From: Impatiens glandulifera
Taxonomy: Eukaryota; Streptophyta; Magnoliopsida; Ericales; Balsaminaceae
Length of the DNA: 64,000 bases
Assembly (NCBI RefSeq): GCF_907164915.1
Contig: NC_061862.1
Location: forward strand, 38,325,758 to 38,389,757
Direction of reading: 5' to 3'
Shown here: positions 11,500-23,629 of the stretch, piece by piece
Layout of the letters: each line of letters begins with the position of its first letter
Position numbering within the stretch: the first letter of the stretch is position 1
The notes under the pieces: model-generated
Told to the model about the DNA's origin: nothing
Database searches by the model: none
Seen by the model: only the letters and a program-made list of their open reading frames with translations
Position numbers and translations under genes: made by a program

Positions 11500-14400
11500 A
11501 ACGATTATAAATATTATTTTGTGTAGGTACATGAGAGTGACGGCTTGGAGGAATCTGTCTAGTATCTGGATAGCGGTTGTTCCAAACATATGACAAGAAA
11601 TAGACGACTTCTCTGATATAGCACATTATTCTGGACCTAAGATCAGTTTTGGTGACAACAAGAAGGGTAAGACCATGGGTAAGGGTAAGATTATCCATGG
11701 TATTCTAACCATTAATGATGTGTTACTTCTTGACAATTTGTGCTATAACTTGATTAGTATTAGTCAATTATGTGATAATGGTTTGTCATTTGATTTTCAA
11801 ACTCATGCATGCCTTGTTAAGGATCAACATGGTAATACGTTATTAACTAGAAGTAGAGTGAGATATTTATATAAAATGAACTGGTAGAATAAAGCATTTA
11901 ATCCTATGTGCATGATTGTCAAGAATGACCAAAAATGGTTATGACATTAAAGGTTAAACCATCTAAATTTCAAAACCATCAACAACATTTGTTCGAATAA
12001 TCTAGTATTCGGTTTTCCTAAACTACAGTTTTCTAAGGACAAGATATGTTCTGCTTGCCAGTTAAGCAAACAGGGAGATCATCATTCAAAAGTAAAGGGA
12101 AATCCTAATCCAGCCGCTCCTTAGAACTGTTACACATGGACCTGTTTGGTCCAATTCCTGTGAAAAGCATAGGAGGATTGAGATTCGCCCTAATTGTTAT
12201 TGATGATTTCTCACGATTTACATGGGTTGCATTTTTACAATCAAAGGATAAAACTGTTGAAAATTTGATTAAAATCTTTAAAAGAATTCAGAATCAGAAA
12301 TCTTTGAATATTGTTTGCATTAGAAGTGATCAGTGAACTGAGTTCACAAATAGATACCTTTTCTCTTATCTCGAGGAGTCTGGAATTAGGCACGAGTTGT
12401 CTATTGCTAGAACTCCATAGCAGAATGGCATTGCTGAGAGAAGAGTGAGGATTCTGAAGGAAGCAGCGAAATCTATGCTAGTTGAATTAGACATTCCTCA
12501 GAAGTTCTGGGCAAAAGCAATTAACACAGCTTGTTACACACAAAATCAGTCAATAATTAACAAACGTTTTGATAAAAACTCCCTATGAATTGTATTACGG
12601 AAGAATTCCTACAGTTTCGTACTTTAAAGTATTCAGGTGTAAATGTTTTATCCATAACAATGGAAAGGTTTATTTTACCGCTTTTGATGCTAAAGAAAAT
12701 TCTGGATTCATGTTGGGATATTCCTCAGTAAGCAAGGCTTACAGAGTATATAACAACAAAACACAAACTGTTGAGGAATCCCTTTATGTCATCTTTGATG
12801 AGTCTGTTGAGAGTAACTCCATCGATCCCATTGACCTCGCTAACAGATTAAAAGCAACGAGTCTTGAGTCTGTAAATGAGGATGAAACTCTAGATAAACG
12901 GATTTCGTTGTCTGATCTTGTGGCTGATCCGGTTGAAATCCAACTAGACGTACAAACTCCTATTCAACAAACTATTGAGATTTCGAACGTCTCGGAGTCA
13001 CTTGTTCAGATGACCAATCCTTTAGGATCCAACTTCATATGGAACAAGAATCATCCACCAGAATTGATCATCGAGAATCCTAACTCTCCAAGTAGGACCA
13101 AACGCCAATTGATGGATGAAATGCCCAATTCTGCCTTTATTTCTCAAATTGAACCCAATAAAATTGGTGAAGCTGTGGTTGATCTAGACTAGATTAATGT
13201 AATGCAGGAGGAGTTAAACCAATTTGTGAGAAATAAAGTGTGATATCTAACTCCTAGACCGATAGATCAGTCAATCATTGGAATAAGATGGGTCTTTAGA
13301 AACAAGCTTAGTGAAGATGGCCTAGTTATTAGAAACAAAGCCCGTTTAGTTGCTCAATGATACAGACATGAGGAAGGCATCGACTTTGATGAGTCTTTTG
13401 CACCCGTAGCAAGACTTGAGGCAATTAGAATCTTTCTAGCTGATGCATCATTTAAGAATTTTAAAGTTTTTCAAATGGATGTGAAAAGTGAATTTTTAAA
13501 TGGTAAATTAAATGAAGATGTCTATGTTGAGAAACCTCCTAGTTTTGTAGATCATACTTTACCAAATTATGTTTTTAAATTTGACAAAGCTTTATATGGT
13601 TTGAAACAAGCTCCTAGAGCTTTGTATGACACTTTGACTGAATTTCTGTTTGATCGTGATTTTGTTATTGGAACTGTGGATAAAACATTGTTTAGATTCA
13701 CTAAAAACTCTCACATTCTTCTTGTTCAAATATATATTGATAACATTATATTTGGATCAACTAACCCCAAATTGTGTGAGAAATTTTCCAAGATGATGCA
13801 TGAAAGATTTGAAATGAGCATGATGGGAGAATTAACTTGCTTCCTCGGTCTTCAAGTTCATCAACTAGAGAAAAGAACCTTCATCAATCAGGCCAAGTAT
13901 ACAAAAGAGTTACTAAAGAAGTTCGGGATGGATAACTGTTTTACTGCAGCTACTCCAATGAGCTCCTCCAGTAAGCTGGAAAAGATGATGGTGGTCAATG
14001 TGTAGATGTCACAGCCTATAGAGGTCTCATTGGGTCATTGCTCTATGTTACTGCTAGTAGATCATACATCCAATTTGTTGTTGGTGTCTATGAAAGATTC
14101 CAAGCTAATCCTAAACTCTCTCACTTTACTGTTGTTAAACGCATTCTGAAATATTTAAAGGGAACTCAAAATGTGGGACTGTGGTATCCGAAGGATTCCA
14201 ATTTCAATTTAACTAGTTTTTCAGATGCATGTTATGAAGGGTGCAAAATTGATAGAATGAGCACGAGTGGAACTTGCCAGTTCCTTGGAGATCGTCTTAT
14301 CTCATGGTTCAGCAAGAAGCAGACGTCAGTTGCTACGTCTATAGCTGAAGTAGAGTACCTTGCTGCTGGTAGTTGTTGTTCACATCTCTTGTGGGTTCAA

Positions 14401-14676
14401 CAACAACTTAGAGACTATGGGATTGAGGTTGAAAAATCTCCAATTTTCTACAACAACACAAGTGCTATCACAATCACCTATAATTCTGTTCTGTACTCTC
14501 GGACAAAGCACATTGAAATCAGATATCACTTCATCCGAGAACATGTCAATCAGAAGCAAATTCGTCTTGAATACATCCCAACAGATCAACAAACGGCAAA
14601 CATCTTCACGAAGCCTCTACCCAAGACTAAGTTTTCTCACTTTAGAAATATTTTAGGACTTGTTAATCTTGATTGA
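11500..14676 (+). pseudogene. pol: E1 pol: protease, integrase, RT, RNase H, broken
   Basis: Protease motif DSGCSKHMT at 11569, then a small frameshift near 11613. A pre-integrase HHCC region (CSACQ near 12050) follows with a stop in place of Trp. The integrase core (MDLFGPI 12136, then SDQ-stop-TEF near 12330, then NGIAERRVRILKE near 12425) is broken by TGA and TAG codons. Reverse transcriptase 13475-14005 has YIDNIIFG where the active-site YVDD is expected, so one catalytic Asp is Asn. RNase H is 14038-14676 and ends with the usual DQQTANIFTKPL region. At least eight in-frame stops and several frameshifts are visible. Confidence 0.9.
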
Positions 14677-14699
14677 TTTTAACTGAGGGGGAACATATT

Positions 14700-15030
14700 G
14701 TTCAAGCGTAACTGGATAGACAAGAAGATAGAGGTCTCAATACGTCCAATAGACTAGAAGTTTAAGAAGCATAACTACTTAGACGTATGTCTGCTCAAGC
14801 AGTTTTTATCTTCTTTTGGGAACTCATGTCTTGGTTAATTAACATGTGCGGTTAGACGTATGCGTCTAATAGACGTTTCGACGTTTATAAGACAAGAGCA
14901 ATTGGATGCTCACGTCTAACCAAACACTCGTCTAATACGTGTTGTTCATGCATAATTAGACATCTACGTCTAATAGATGTTAGACGTTTATAAGACAAGC
15001 TTGATTAGACGTTAACGTCTAATAGACGGA
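14700..15030 (+). repeat. TAGACG/CGTCTA palindrome-rich spacer of E1
   Basis: More than a dozen copies of TAGACG or its complement CGTCTA occur in both orientations, including a perfect 20-bp palindrome ATTAGACGTTAACGTCTAAT at 15004-15023 and a repeated GTTTATAAGACAAG at about 14885 and 14990. The same motif is dense in the U3 part of the 3' LTR (16620-16840). It lies between pol and the extra ORF. Confidence 0.8.
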
Positions 15031-15382
15031 TTTCCCAATTAGAAACAAATAATGTGGAAAGTAGTTTAAACTTCTAATTACTTGTGCACTTAAACTTTTA
15101 ATCTTCTAGCTATCGGGACAACTGTCCTCTGTCACTACATCTGTCTATGTACTTTTCTCGCCAAAAATAAACCAGTCACTTCTCAAATAAATTGAAGACA
15201 GGTGTCTCTCAATATTTAAAGAGTGACTAAAATTTCTGATAACTTTATTCTATACGTCTAATATTAACAGTGCATTTTCATGATTAATATTAATTGATAG
15301 TTGTGTCCCTTGGGAATAGGTTTCTGAAATTTTTGACGGTTGGTATAATCATTAAATATTAAATGTCACACGTTAGCTCACT

Positions 15383-15390
15383 TATATTTA
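15383..15390 (+). promoter_or_regulatory. Possible TATA box before E1 extra ORF
   Basis: TATATTTA lies 102 bp before the extra-ORF start, followed by a pyrimidine-rich stretch (TATTCTCTCTCT). The same layout precedes the E2 extra ORFs. Confidence 0.4.
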
Positions 15391-15484
15391 ATGAATGGTG
15401 TCACTCAAATGGTTGAGTACTCATAAATCCTTATTCTCTCTCTAAAATTTGAATCGCCAAGATTTTGTGCTAATCTTTGCCAAA

Positions 15485-16282
15485 ATGACTTCTCTCTCGC
15501 CAAAATCCCTGCAAATAGACTTCAAGTCTATTTCAACTCTAATGATTCCTGAAATGGTTCAAATGTTTGAATCTTTGAAAGCTTATAGGCTGAAGAAGTT
15601 TCTTCGTTCTCACTGCATCTATCACGAACAAGCAATTCGTGAATTCTTTGAAACCGCTGGCTTTTATCATAATCAGTACATTCGTGTGAATGTACTTGGC
15701 AAAAATATTTGCTTCTCTAAAGAAACATTCGGCATGTTTTTCAGACTTCCAACCGAAGGGATCCATGAGTTTCCTTCTTCTTCAAATGAAATTCTGTCTA
15801 AAATGACGCTTGTCTTTTCAGATCAAGTCTTCAAAGGGCAAATCCTTCCTGTTGAGTCTCACGGGAAGAGTAATTGTCTGAAGGTTGAGTATGCCCTACT
15901 CAACGATATCATCTCCAAATCCATTCTTGCGAAGGACTCTTCCTACATCTACTGTACAAAAGTCTTTCTTCTAATGGTGGCAATCACAAGAGGTGTAGCC
16001 ATCAACTAGTTGAAATTCCTCTTCAACAATCTGGTTAGAATAATCTCCTCTCGAAAGAAGATCTTCGGTTATGATGCTACCCTTTACGCATTTCTTTGAT
16101 GTCTCCTTACCGAACTTGGTCATGGGTTTCATGCCAATTCTTCTAATGTCCTGAACGGTGCAAGGGTCCTAGACTATGTTCTTTGAGTGGGTAGGCTCAA
16201 ATCTAAGAAACGAAACAGGGAAGCCAATAACTCGACTTTAACTATAGCGCTAGAATCAGCCGTAGACTCCCTTCCCAAATGA
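15485..16282 (+). pseudogene. E1 extra ORF after pol, broken
   Basis: ATG at 15485 (AAAATGACTTCT) is preferred over the upstream in-frame non-ATG start because the homologous ORF A of E2 starts at the same point of the alignment. The frame is open to TAG 16007-16009, which replaces the Trp of the conserved INW motif. Two more stops follow, and the reading ends at TGA 16280-16282, about 265 codons. Shared with E2 ORFs A-C: an IDF motif near residue 12, EFFETA near 63, a G-x-x-I-x-F block near 82, LPTEG near 94 and the INW motif near 174. The domain looks like the family called putative plant transposon protein (Transposase_32). This is my inference from pattern. The function is unknown. Confidence 0.75.
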
Positions 16283-16520
16283 TGTTAAAAAAAGGGGAAA
16301 GAAAAGAAAAAGATTAGCCTAGGATTTGGGGGGAAGGAAGAATATTTTGATGTTGTTTTGATGTTGATCTTTTTATGTGTTTATGTATTATCTTTTTAAA
16401 AATATTCCTGATGTTTCAATTTATGTTTTTATCTGCCATGAAATATGAACGGTTTAATACCATCTACTGCATTATTGAATATTCTAATCTTTTAATTGGG
16501 CAAAGTTTTAACATCATCAT

Positions 16521-16535
16521 CAAAAGGGGGAAAGT
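16521..16535 (+). promoter_or_regulatory. Polypurine tract of E1
   Basis: CAAAAGGGGGAAAG, followed by one T, directly before the 3' LTR start TGTTGGG. Confidence 0.85.
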
Positions 16536-17675
16536 TGTTGGGTCAAATTATTTTGACTAAGGGTCAAATCATTTTGACTATCGGAATTTTGATGATGAGT
16601 TTGTGTAAAACTTAAATTAAGCCGTCTAATTGTTTTTGGTGCAGGTGTATCAAAAACGTGTTAAATTAGACTAAGTCTGAATGAGGTTCATTAGACTTAC
16701 TAACTATTAGACATAGGATTCGTAGTTAGACATGTCGTCTAACTCCATTAGACATGGTGGTCTAATGGATCCTGCTATTAGACGGGGGCGTCTAACTTCA
16801 TTAGACTTGTCAGTCTAATTAAAGCACGTCTAATGCCATGTTTTAGCAGTTGCTTGAAGCTAGCATCCGTCTACCCACGATCAACTAGCTTTATACTACT
16901 CCTGCTCCACTATTCCATGCAGATCAGTACGACAGCCAATTACATCCAATGAATCAATGCCACGTAAAAAATATTCTTCCCACTACTTGTTTCTTGTAGG
17001 AAAATCCTAGAAGAATATTCGGCGCACTACCAGATTGGTACGACCACGATCTTTGTGCTCAGAGTATGCTGTACCTGTGTACTATGGAGGCTCTCCAATA
17101 GGTATTCGCCACGTGTCATTATAGAATATTCGATCGTTGGTACATGATCTCTATTTAAAGATCCTCAAGGACAATAGATGAATCACCGAACTACTAATCA
17201 ACCAGACACTTGATACATTACAATCTCACGAATTACTTTCTTGTTTTACTGTGTGTACATCAAGAGAGGGAGAATCAAAGTATTGTCTAGCTGAGTGATT
17301 TTATTCAATATAGTGTAGGTTGAACAGAGTCTGTTCTGTTCAACAGTGAGCTAGCCGTGCAACTATATTTGATTCTAAGAAAAGTATAGTGAATCCTTCT
17401 GATGGTTGGAAGAAGGGGTGACGTAGGAGAGTTTTGCTCCGAACATCCATAAACAACTCTTTGTGTCATTTATATTCTGTCATCTTCACCTTCTTTGGTT
17501 CTTAGCATCAAACATGAACAAACGTTTCCGCACTTGAATCGTTCAAGAGTTTGCAAGGGTTTGTGAAGAATAGAAAGTGATTTAAATCTCTAACAGGATT
17601 TCTATCAAACCGTTTTTGTACGAAGTTGTTATCAATCGCTAGACCCCGCCTCTATTGATTACACCGATCTTATCA
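16536..17675 (+). repeat. 3' LTR of E1, full length
   Basis: 1140 bp from TGTTGGGTCAAATT to CTTATCA. The U3 part (16620-16840) is rich in TAGACG/CGTCTA. The last 600 bp match the truncated 5' LTR. Near its end it resembles the E2 LTR (CGAACATCCATAAA and TTCAAGAGTTTG occur in both). No target duplication can be tested because the left end is lost. Confidence 0.88.
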
Positions 17676-20203
17676 AATATCTATAAAGAAAACGATTATA
17701 TAATATTAATGTTTATAAACCGTTTTGGAAAAATAAATAATATATCAATTTATTTATGGGGAGTGAAAAGAATTTGGGAGAGGGAATGACGTGTCACCAC
17801 ATCACTGGCTGAAAAAATGATAAATTGTGAGAAAAAAGAGAAGAGAGTGAGAAAATTTATTAATTTTTCAGATTGCGCTAGTAATTTATTATTAATATTT
17901 TCAATATAATATAAAAAATTAGATTAAAAATAATAACAATTATATTTTATATTTAGGAATAGGACCAAAAGTTCGGATTGTTCCAAACAGAGCATGATCT
18001 ATACTAGAGATCGTGACCTTGTAATTAATAAATAAGTGAATGTAAAGATGTAGGAACTGTAGAGACAAAAAAAAAACTTTAAAATAAATTGATAAGGGAA
18101 AAATATATAAACTTTATCAAACAATTTTATATTATTTTTTCTTAATAAAAACTTATATTAATATTAATTTAATATATAACTATTAAAACTAAACTATAAG
18201 CCGATATTGAAAATTTTAAAAGAAAAATTATTATAACCATTGTAATTATTAAATATGGTTAATTAATTTAGGATATTAATGGTTGTTAAAATGATTGGTA
18301 TTCTTAATATAAGTTGTTTGTCAAAAATAAGTTGTATCTAAACTAGTGCATAGGTAAGGGAATCAAAGCAGTCGTTTATGGTCCCAAATTTTTTTTTAAA
18401 TAAATTAAATAGCTTAGTAAGGTTTAAACCTAAAATATCTTAGATACAATTATATCATTTAACTAATTAAGTTAAACTATTTATATTAAAAATAATACTA
18501 AATTATTAATATTTTCAATATAATATAAAATATAAAAAGTTAAATAAAAAATAATAACAATTATATTTAGGCATAGGACCAAAAGTTTGGGTTGTTCCAA
18601 GTAGAACATGATCTATATTAGAGATCATGATTTTGTAATTAGTAAATAAGTGAAGGTAAAAAATTAGGAACTATTATATATAGAGACAAAATAAACTTTA
18701 AAAAAATTGATAAGGGAAAAATATATAAACTTTATCAAACAATTTTATATTAGTTTTTCTTAACTTAACAACAATTAAAACAAAATCCTAAGGAATATTA
18801 ATATTCACTTTATTGTTATATTAATCAAATTACTTTAGTTATATGTATTCATATAAAAAAACGGTGAAAAAAAATATTATGTTAAAAATGTGATAACATT
18901 TTTAATTTTATTTTTAACCGTTTTATATTTATGAACGGGTCAACCCGCAATCCGATCCAAGTATCCATTTACTCAATCCGAATATTGTAAAAGTTAAGCA
19001 TCATTATATATATATTAATTTAATATTTAACCATTAAAACTAAATTGAAAGCAGATGTTAAAAATTTTAAAAGAAAAGTTATTATAACAATTGTAATTAT
19101 TAAATATGGTTAATTAATTTAGGATATTAATGGTATTCTTAATATTTAATAATATATTTTTTTAAATTACAGTGCTTTTTTTTTATAAAATAATTACATT
19201 AAAGTGATTTTCTTCTTCTTCTTTATTTTTTATAAACAAAATGCTTTTATTATAGATCCATAAATATTAAATATTTAAAAATAAGGTATTTAATGAAGTC
19301 CATTCAATATTTGTAATAAATGAAAAACAATAAAAATGTGATTATTAATAAAATTATATATTTTCTTAATATATTTGACTTTATTTCAAATTAAAGTAAG
19401 AAATAATAATAATAAAAATACAAAATCACCTTAAATAAGTAATAAATCATTTCTAACAAAGTGAACATATTGATCAAACCATGATTCAAATAAAAAAATA
19501 ATTGTTGTGTTTTATTGTTAAAATGTTCTAAAATTTTACATGAATAATGATTCAAATAAATTAATAAAATTAAAAAAAAAATCACTTTAATCATATCAAC
19601 ATATAAAATAATTAATTTTAATAATTAAAAATAACAAATAATTTTTTAACAATCAAAATAAATTTATTTTTATTTTAGCTATTTTTTCAATAATTGTGAT
19701 TATAACAAAGATTAATACATTTATAAATTGTAAACTGGTTATACAGAATTGAGAAGAAATCCATAAACAAGAAGGGATTGATAAAAAGAATGAAGGTAGT
19801 TGAAGTGACAAAATTTATGAAGAAAGCATACATAATTCAAATTTGGAAGACAAATAAATATGGTTTGGACCATATGGACGGTGTTAAAAAGTAAAACCTA
19901 CCCAAATTTACACAGTATTTAAAATGGATTTTCTCAAATAAATAAGATAATTTTTATATGTTTAATAACTTCAAGTTTGTTTATAATTTAAAACCCTAAA
20001 TTTGTTGTGTGGTCAAATTATGGTCCAAACTTTTAAAATTTATTAAATAAACAGATGACATTTAAATTCAAAAGAAATAAAAATTCCAAAAAAGAAGATG
20101 CAAGGTTTGAAGTTTGAAATGGTAATTCAACCAAATTGTTCCGTATGGACGGTTTTCCCTAAAACTGAACGTAGATGAGACGAGAATATACTTGTGTCCA
20201 TCG
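17676..20203. repeat. AT-rich spacer with diverged tandem duplications, no gene
   Basis: A segment at 17930-18140 (with ATAGGACCAAAAGTT and GATAAGGGAAAAATATATAA) recurs at 18550-18765. A segment at 18170-18310 (with AAATATGGTTAATTAATTTA) recurs at 19010-19145. The part from about 19010 to 20050 resembles the intron 1 and promoter side of the RCC1 gene at 61.1-62.2 kb and the copy at 31.2-31.75 plus 46.7-47.6 kb, including the GGTCAAATTATGG/AAACTTTT region. No exon is present here. A partial MITE relative lies at 17768-17890. Confidence 0.6.
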
Positions 20204-20211
20204 TTCTGACC
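20204..20211. repeat. Target site duplication of hAT relic, left
   Basis: TTCTGACC, identical to 21481-21488. An exact 8-bp duplication is the hAT hallmark. Confidence 0.95.
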
Positions 20212-21480
20212 TAGGGGCGGAGCCACACATGGTCTAGGGTGGGCTCCAGCCCCACCTAAATTAAAATATTAAACTAAAACATTTTATATTGTGTTTGACA
20301 TTGGACTCTTAGCCTTGGCTAAATAATTAAACCGTTGTGATCAAACCCTGCCTCACACTTTTATATTATATTTTGAAATTAATTCTTAATTATATTATTT
20401 TAATTTTAAATATAATTTTATTAAAATAATTATTATTAATATTTTATTTTATACTAACAATATTTTCTAATATACAAATATTTATAATAATATATAAATT
20501 TTAATTAATATATAAATAAGATTTATTTATATAAATAAAGTATAAAAAATTATATATAAAATAATGTAAATCATATAATAATTATACTTTTTTTTATTTA
20601 TTTCTATATAATTAATAATACAAATTATTTATATAGGTAAAATATAAAAATTAAAATAATAATAGTGTTTTATATTTCTTAATTTTAAACTATTTCAAAA
20701 TTTTATAAGAAAATATAAATTAATATTAATAAACATGTTAAAATAGTTACATTGGTTTTGGTTCGGTATTTAAATAAAGAATTTGATATCCCTGCTCAAG
20801 AACCTAACAAATCTCCTAAAATTGATGTAAGTTCTCTTAAACTTGATCCAGCATCATGTATTCCGATATGAAAATATCCTTTTAATAAAAGGGATGAAAT
20901 TAGACGAGCTTATATCAAGATGGGGTCATATCAACCTATTAAGGATGAGTACCCGCCGACCAAATTTGGAAATCAAAATCGATGATTCCAAAGTCATTGG
21001 TTTAAGAAATTTACTTGGTTAGAATACTCTACATTGAAAGATGCTGCTTTTTGTTTCCTATGTTTCTTGTTTAAACATAAGCAACCCCAAAAACCTACAT
21101 TTACAATAGATGGATTCAAATATTGAAAACGAGTTAATGATGGGGATAAATGCTCTTTTGTTATGCATATAGTATGTAATATTTCACCACATAATAAGGC
21201 AGTTGAATATTTTGATAATCTAATGAATATCCTTGTCATATTGACAAAGTACTGAATGCAGTCTTTAGATGAAAAACAAAATAACAGATTACGACTTACA
21301 ACAACTATTGAAAGCACTCAGTGGCTCACTTTGCAAGCGTGTACATTGAGAGGGCATGACGAGTCTCCATCTTCTAATAATCGTGGAAATTTTATTAAAA
21401 AAAACGGAGCATAGAAAGTTAAATCTGAGATGCAAGTTGAAATCAGTGCCAGGTAAATTTTCATCCTGGCTCCGCCCCTG
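20212..21480 (+). mobile_element. hAT transposon relic with exact 8-bp TSD
   Basis: The ends TAGGGGCGGAGCCA and, in reverse complement, CAGGGGCGGAGCCA form the terminal inverted repeat (first base differs). Both sides are flanked by TTCTGACC. The 1.27-kb interior carries an N-terminal transposase fragment on the plus strand in its right half and AT-rich filler on the left. It is far too short for a full hAT, so it is an internal deletion derivative. Confidence 0.93.
20779..21450 (+). pseudogene. hAT transposase fragment (TTF/ZMYM1-like), broken
   Basis: Plus-strand translation gives FDIPAQEP at the start, DEIRRAYIKMG, EYPPTKFGNQN, then the TTF-type zinc finger stretch WFKKFTWLEYS, KDAAFCFLCFLF, and finally a segment ending LRGHDESPSSNNRGNF. 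These blocks, in this order, are the N-terminal half of plant hAT transposases annotated as zinc finger MYM-type protein 1-like. Stops interrupt it near 20870, 20980, 21125 and 21252. The catalytic and dimerisation parts are absent. Confidence 0.88.
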
Positions 21481-21488
21481 TTCTGACC
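21481..21488. repeat. Target site duplication of hAT relic, right
   Basis: TTCTGACC, identical to 20204-20211. Confidence 0.95.
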
Positions 21489-21574
21489 TACTTTGATCTC
21501 ATCTGATTCTGCCATGAATAATATAAATATAATTAAATATATAAAATTACTAATATATTTATTCATTATATCTT

Positions 21575-21632
21575 GAATAATGATTTGGGGGCCGATGGTG
21601 GGGCTCAGATCATAAAGCGAATCTATGTGGCA
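21575..21632. repeat. Left terminal inverted repeat of the MULE
   Basis: Imperfect inverted partner of 25352-25409. A 27-28 bp stretch (CTCAGATCATAAAGCGAATC and onward) from 21604 also recurs as a direct repeat at 25291. Confidence 0.6.
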
Positions 21633-21706
21633 TTGCCACGCTGGATTTTTTGAATTAAAAAAAATAAAATTAAATAGCTTTAATCTGTGACTCTTCATGT
21701 GCCCTT

Positions 21707-21845
21707 CTCTTTCATTACTCTCTCTTCTCGCTCCCTCCTATGTAAACCCTAGTCGAGCCGTCAGTTTAACCATTGATTCTCTCTCATTATTATCTCTTCT
21801 CGCTTCCTCCTGTGTAAACCCTAGTCGAGCCGTGGAAGCGCTCAA
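21707..21845 (+). repeat. 72-bp tandem duplication with telo-box motifs
   Basis: Two copies of a CT-rich leader with TAAACCCTAGTCGAGCCGT (TAAACCCTAG at 21743 and 21815). AAACCCTA is the plant telo-box, common near start sites of genes of the translation machinery. It also occurs on the minus strand near 25210, in the leader of the opposing FAR1-like gene. Confidence 0.75.
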
Positions 21846-21978
21846 CCATTTCCATCAATCTCTTCTTGCCGCCACTTGTTATTCGTCTCGCTGTGGAAGC
21901 CCCTCGCCTCCTCTTATATTCTCGCCGTACGTATTCTCCAATATCCAATCTCTTTTTGCTATCTATTCTCTAAGATCA

Positions 21979-23511
21979 ATGGATTCTGCTACCGATATCA
22001 ACATCCCATCTACCGCCCCCCCTAATTCCGACATTGTAACGACTCCGAATGCACGAAAGAGGAAGACCATCCCGAAGACACGAAAGAGGAAGACCAACGA
22101 TGTTGACAACCAAGATTTTAGAAGGTAAGTTATCTTTTGCGTGTTATATTTCGTAATGACTAAGTATATTGAGCGTAAAATATAGTTATATGAAGCGTAC
22201 TAAGTAGTTATATGAAGCGTAATTAGTAGTTAAATGAAGCGTTATAAGTGGTTGTATGGTGTATAATATGTAGTTATATGGAGCATAATAGGTAGATATA
22301 TGGATCGTAATAAATAGTTATATGGAGCGTTCACCTTTGTCATTTTTTCAGTTCGAAATGTCAAAAAAAAGAAGATTGCCGAAAACAACGATTCCAAACA
22401 TCCGCACTTCTCCTCAGGGCCTATGTAAACTCGTGAATGGACTGTCGAACCTCCAGAAGCAAGCTGTCAAGGACATCGGCTTCGGCTCTCTCCTTTCCTT
22501 ACGTGTCTCCAAATTTCCATCCTCAATTGCAATGTATTTGTTTGAACACTTCGATAAACTAACGTGTTCCCTGAGTCTGAGCAACCATCAAAATATGGTT
22601 ATTGACGAGGATGATGTACAATGCATACTAAACATCCCTAGAGGAGAGATCGACGTAACTGAGTCCATTGGTAAAAATAGTGACGGACCTGAGTACCTCG
22701 CCATACTTAGGGCTTGGAGGATGAGATGGGTAGGGAGTGAAACTAGCGGTGCTCCCATCATTTCCTCTATGCCAGAGGTAATTCTAGCAAACACAACTGC
22801 CGATGACGACTTCAAACGTGACTTCGTTGTGTACGTCGTCTCCAGCTTCTTGTGGGACACTGAAAGTCCAACTTGCAGGTAAAAATCTCCAGCTTCTTGT
22901 ATTTTGTAGTTATATTTAGCGTTATATGGATATTATTGTATAGTTATATGATGCATATTGTAGAGTTATATGGAGCGTTATAGGTAGTTATATGAAGTGT
23001 TATATGGAGCGTAATATGGTTTTATCATATTATTCTAATTGAATCCTGTTTTCAATATGCAGGTCTAAAATCTTGAATTGTAGATAGGAATTGTTGTTTT
23101 CAACCTCATTCGAGGAAATATGAATTGTAAATACAAAGTGGAAATCATAGACAATCGGTGTCTCTCAAAAGGTATAAAATTTGAAGACAAGTACAAAAAA
23201 CTTGACCTCATTATCGAGCGGTTTGCTCAATTTATTCGTTCAAAAGGGTGTACCAATGCCGACATTCTCCCCACATTGAAGCCTGCATTGTTGAAATTGA
23301 AGTGGAAGGATACTATAAACGCAACTGATTGTGGAATTTTTACCATGAGGCACATGAAGACTTACAATGGCCATTGGAAAAAATGGAATTTATGGAAAAA
23401 ATGGAATTTACCATGAGGATTCATTACATCACCAAATTGTTAAAATCCCGCATCAACACCTACGACAATGAACGAGCCATTTTGAATTTATACCTTTCAA
23501 GTCCTAGTTAA
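21979..23511 (+). pseudogene. Ulp1-protease-like gene of the MULE, degenerate
   Basis: Exon 1 is 21979-22124 (ATG in ATCAATGGATT; basic ARKRKT and TRKRKTN motifs; donor AAG|GTAAGT). Exon 2 is about 22352-22878 (acceptor TTTTTTCAG; donor GCAG|GTAAAA). It reads DIGFGSLLSL, an acidic IDEDDV block and LNIPRGEID, the pattern of the DUF1985-like domain found beside Ulp1 domains. Exon 3 is about 23063-23511 with VEIIDNRC and the catalytic-Cys segment DCGIFTMRHMKTY near residue 70 of its frame. The usual catalytic His part is not recognisable. An 18-bp tandem duplication at about 23380-23412 shifts the frame. Exon 1 and 2 frames also disagree by one base around an A8 tract. It is probably not translated whole. 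Introns are filled with TTATATGGAGC repeats. Confidence 0.65.
22180..23020 (+). repeat. Degenerate TTATATGGAGCG repeats in introns of the Ulp1-like gene
   Basis: About seven units at 22180-22330 and five or six at 22905-23020 of the kind GTAGTTATATGGAGCGTAAT, spaced about 25-30 bp. They fill both introns and stop at the exon edges. Confidence 0.8.
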
Positions 23512-23629
23512 ATTGTTTAAAATATTTATGCTTAGTAAAGCTAAAAAAACTTAATATAATGTTGAATTATGCTTATAGTTTATTGTTTGTGGTATCATAG
23601 TCAAATCATTTATTTGAGATCTATATAAT

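Larger units (their letters stand above)
9649..17675 (+). mobile_element. Decayed Sirevirus-type Copia element E1
   Basis: Order on the plus strand: truncated 5' LTR, tRNA-Met type primer site, gag relic, protease-integrase-RT-RNase H relic, a single extra ORF, polypurine tract and full 3' LTR. The RNase H region (around 14250-14560) with its GTCQFLGDR and AAGSCC motifs and the extra ORF after pol fit the Sirevirus/Maximus (SIRE) lineage of Ty1/Copia. Many stops and frameshifts, a gag deletion and a missing 540 bp of the 5' LTR make it dead. It is a relative of E2 at 32780-46693, sharing LTR end sequence, gag-pol and the extra ORF. Confidence 0.9.
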
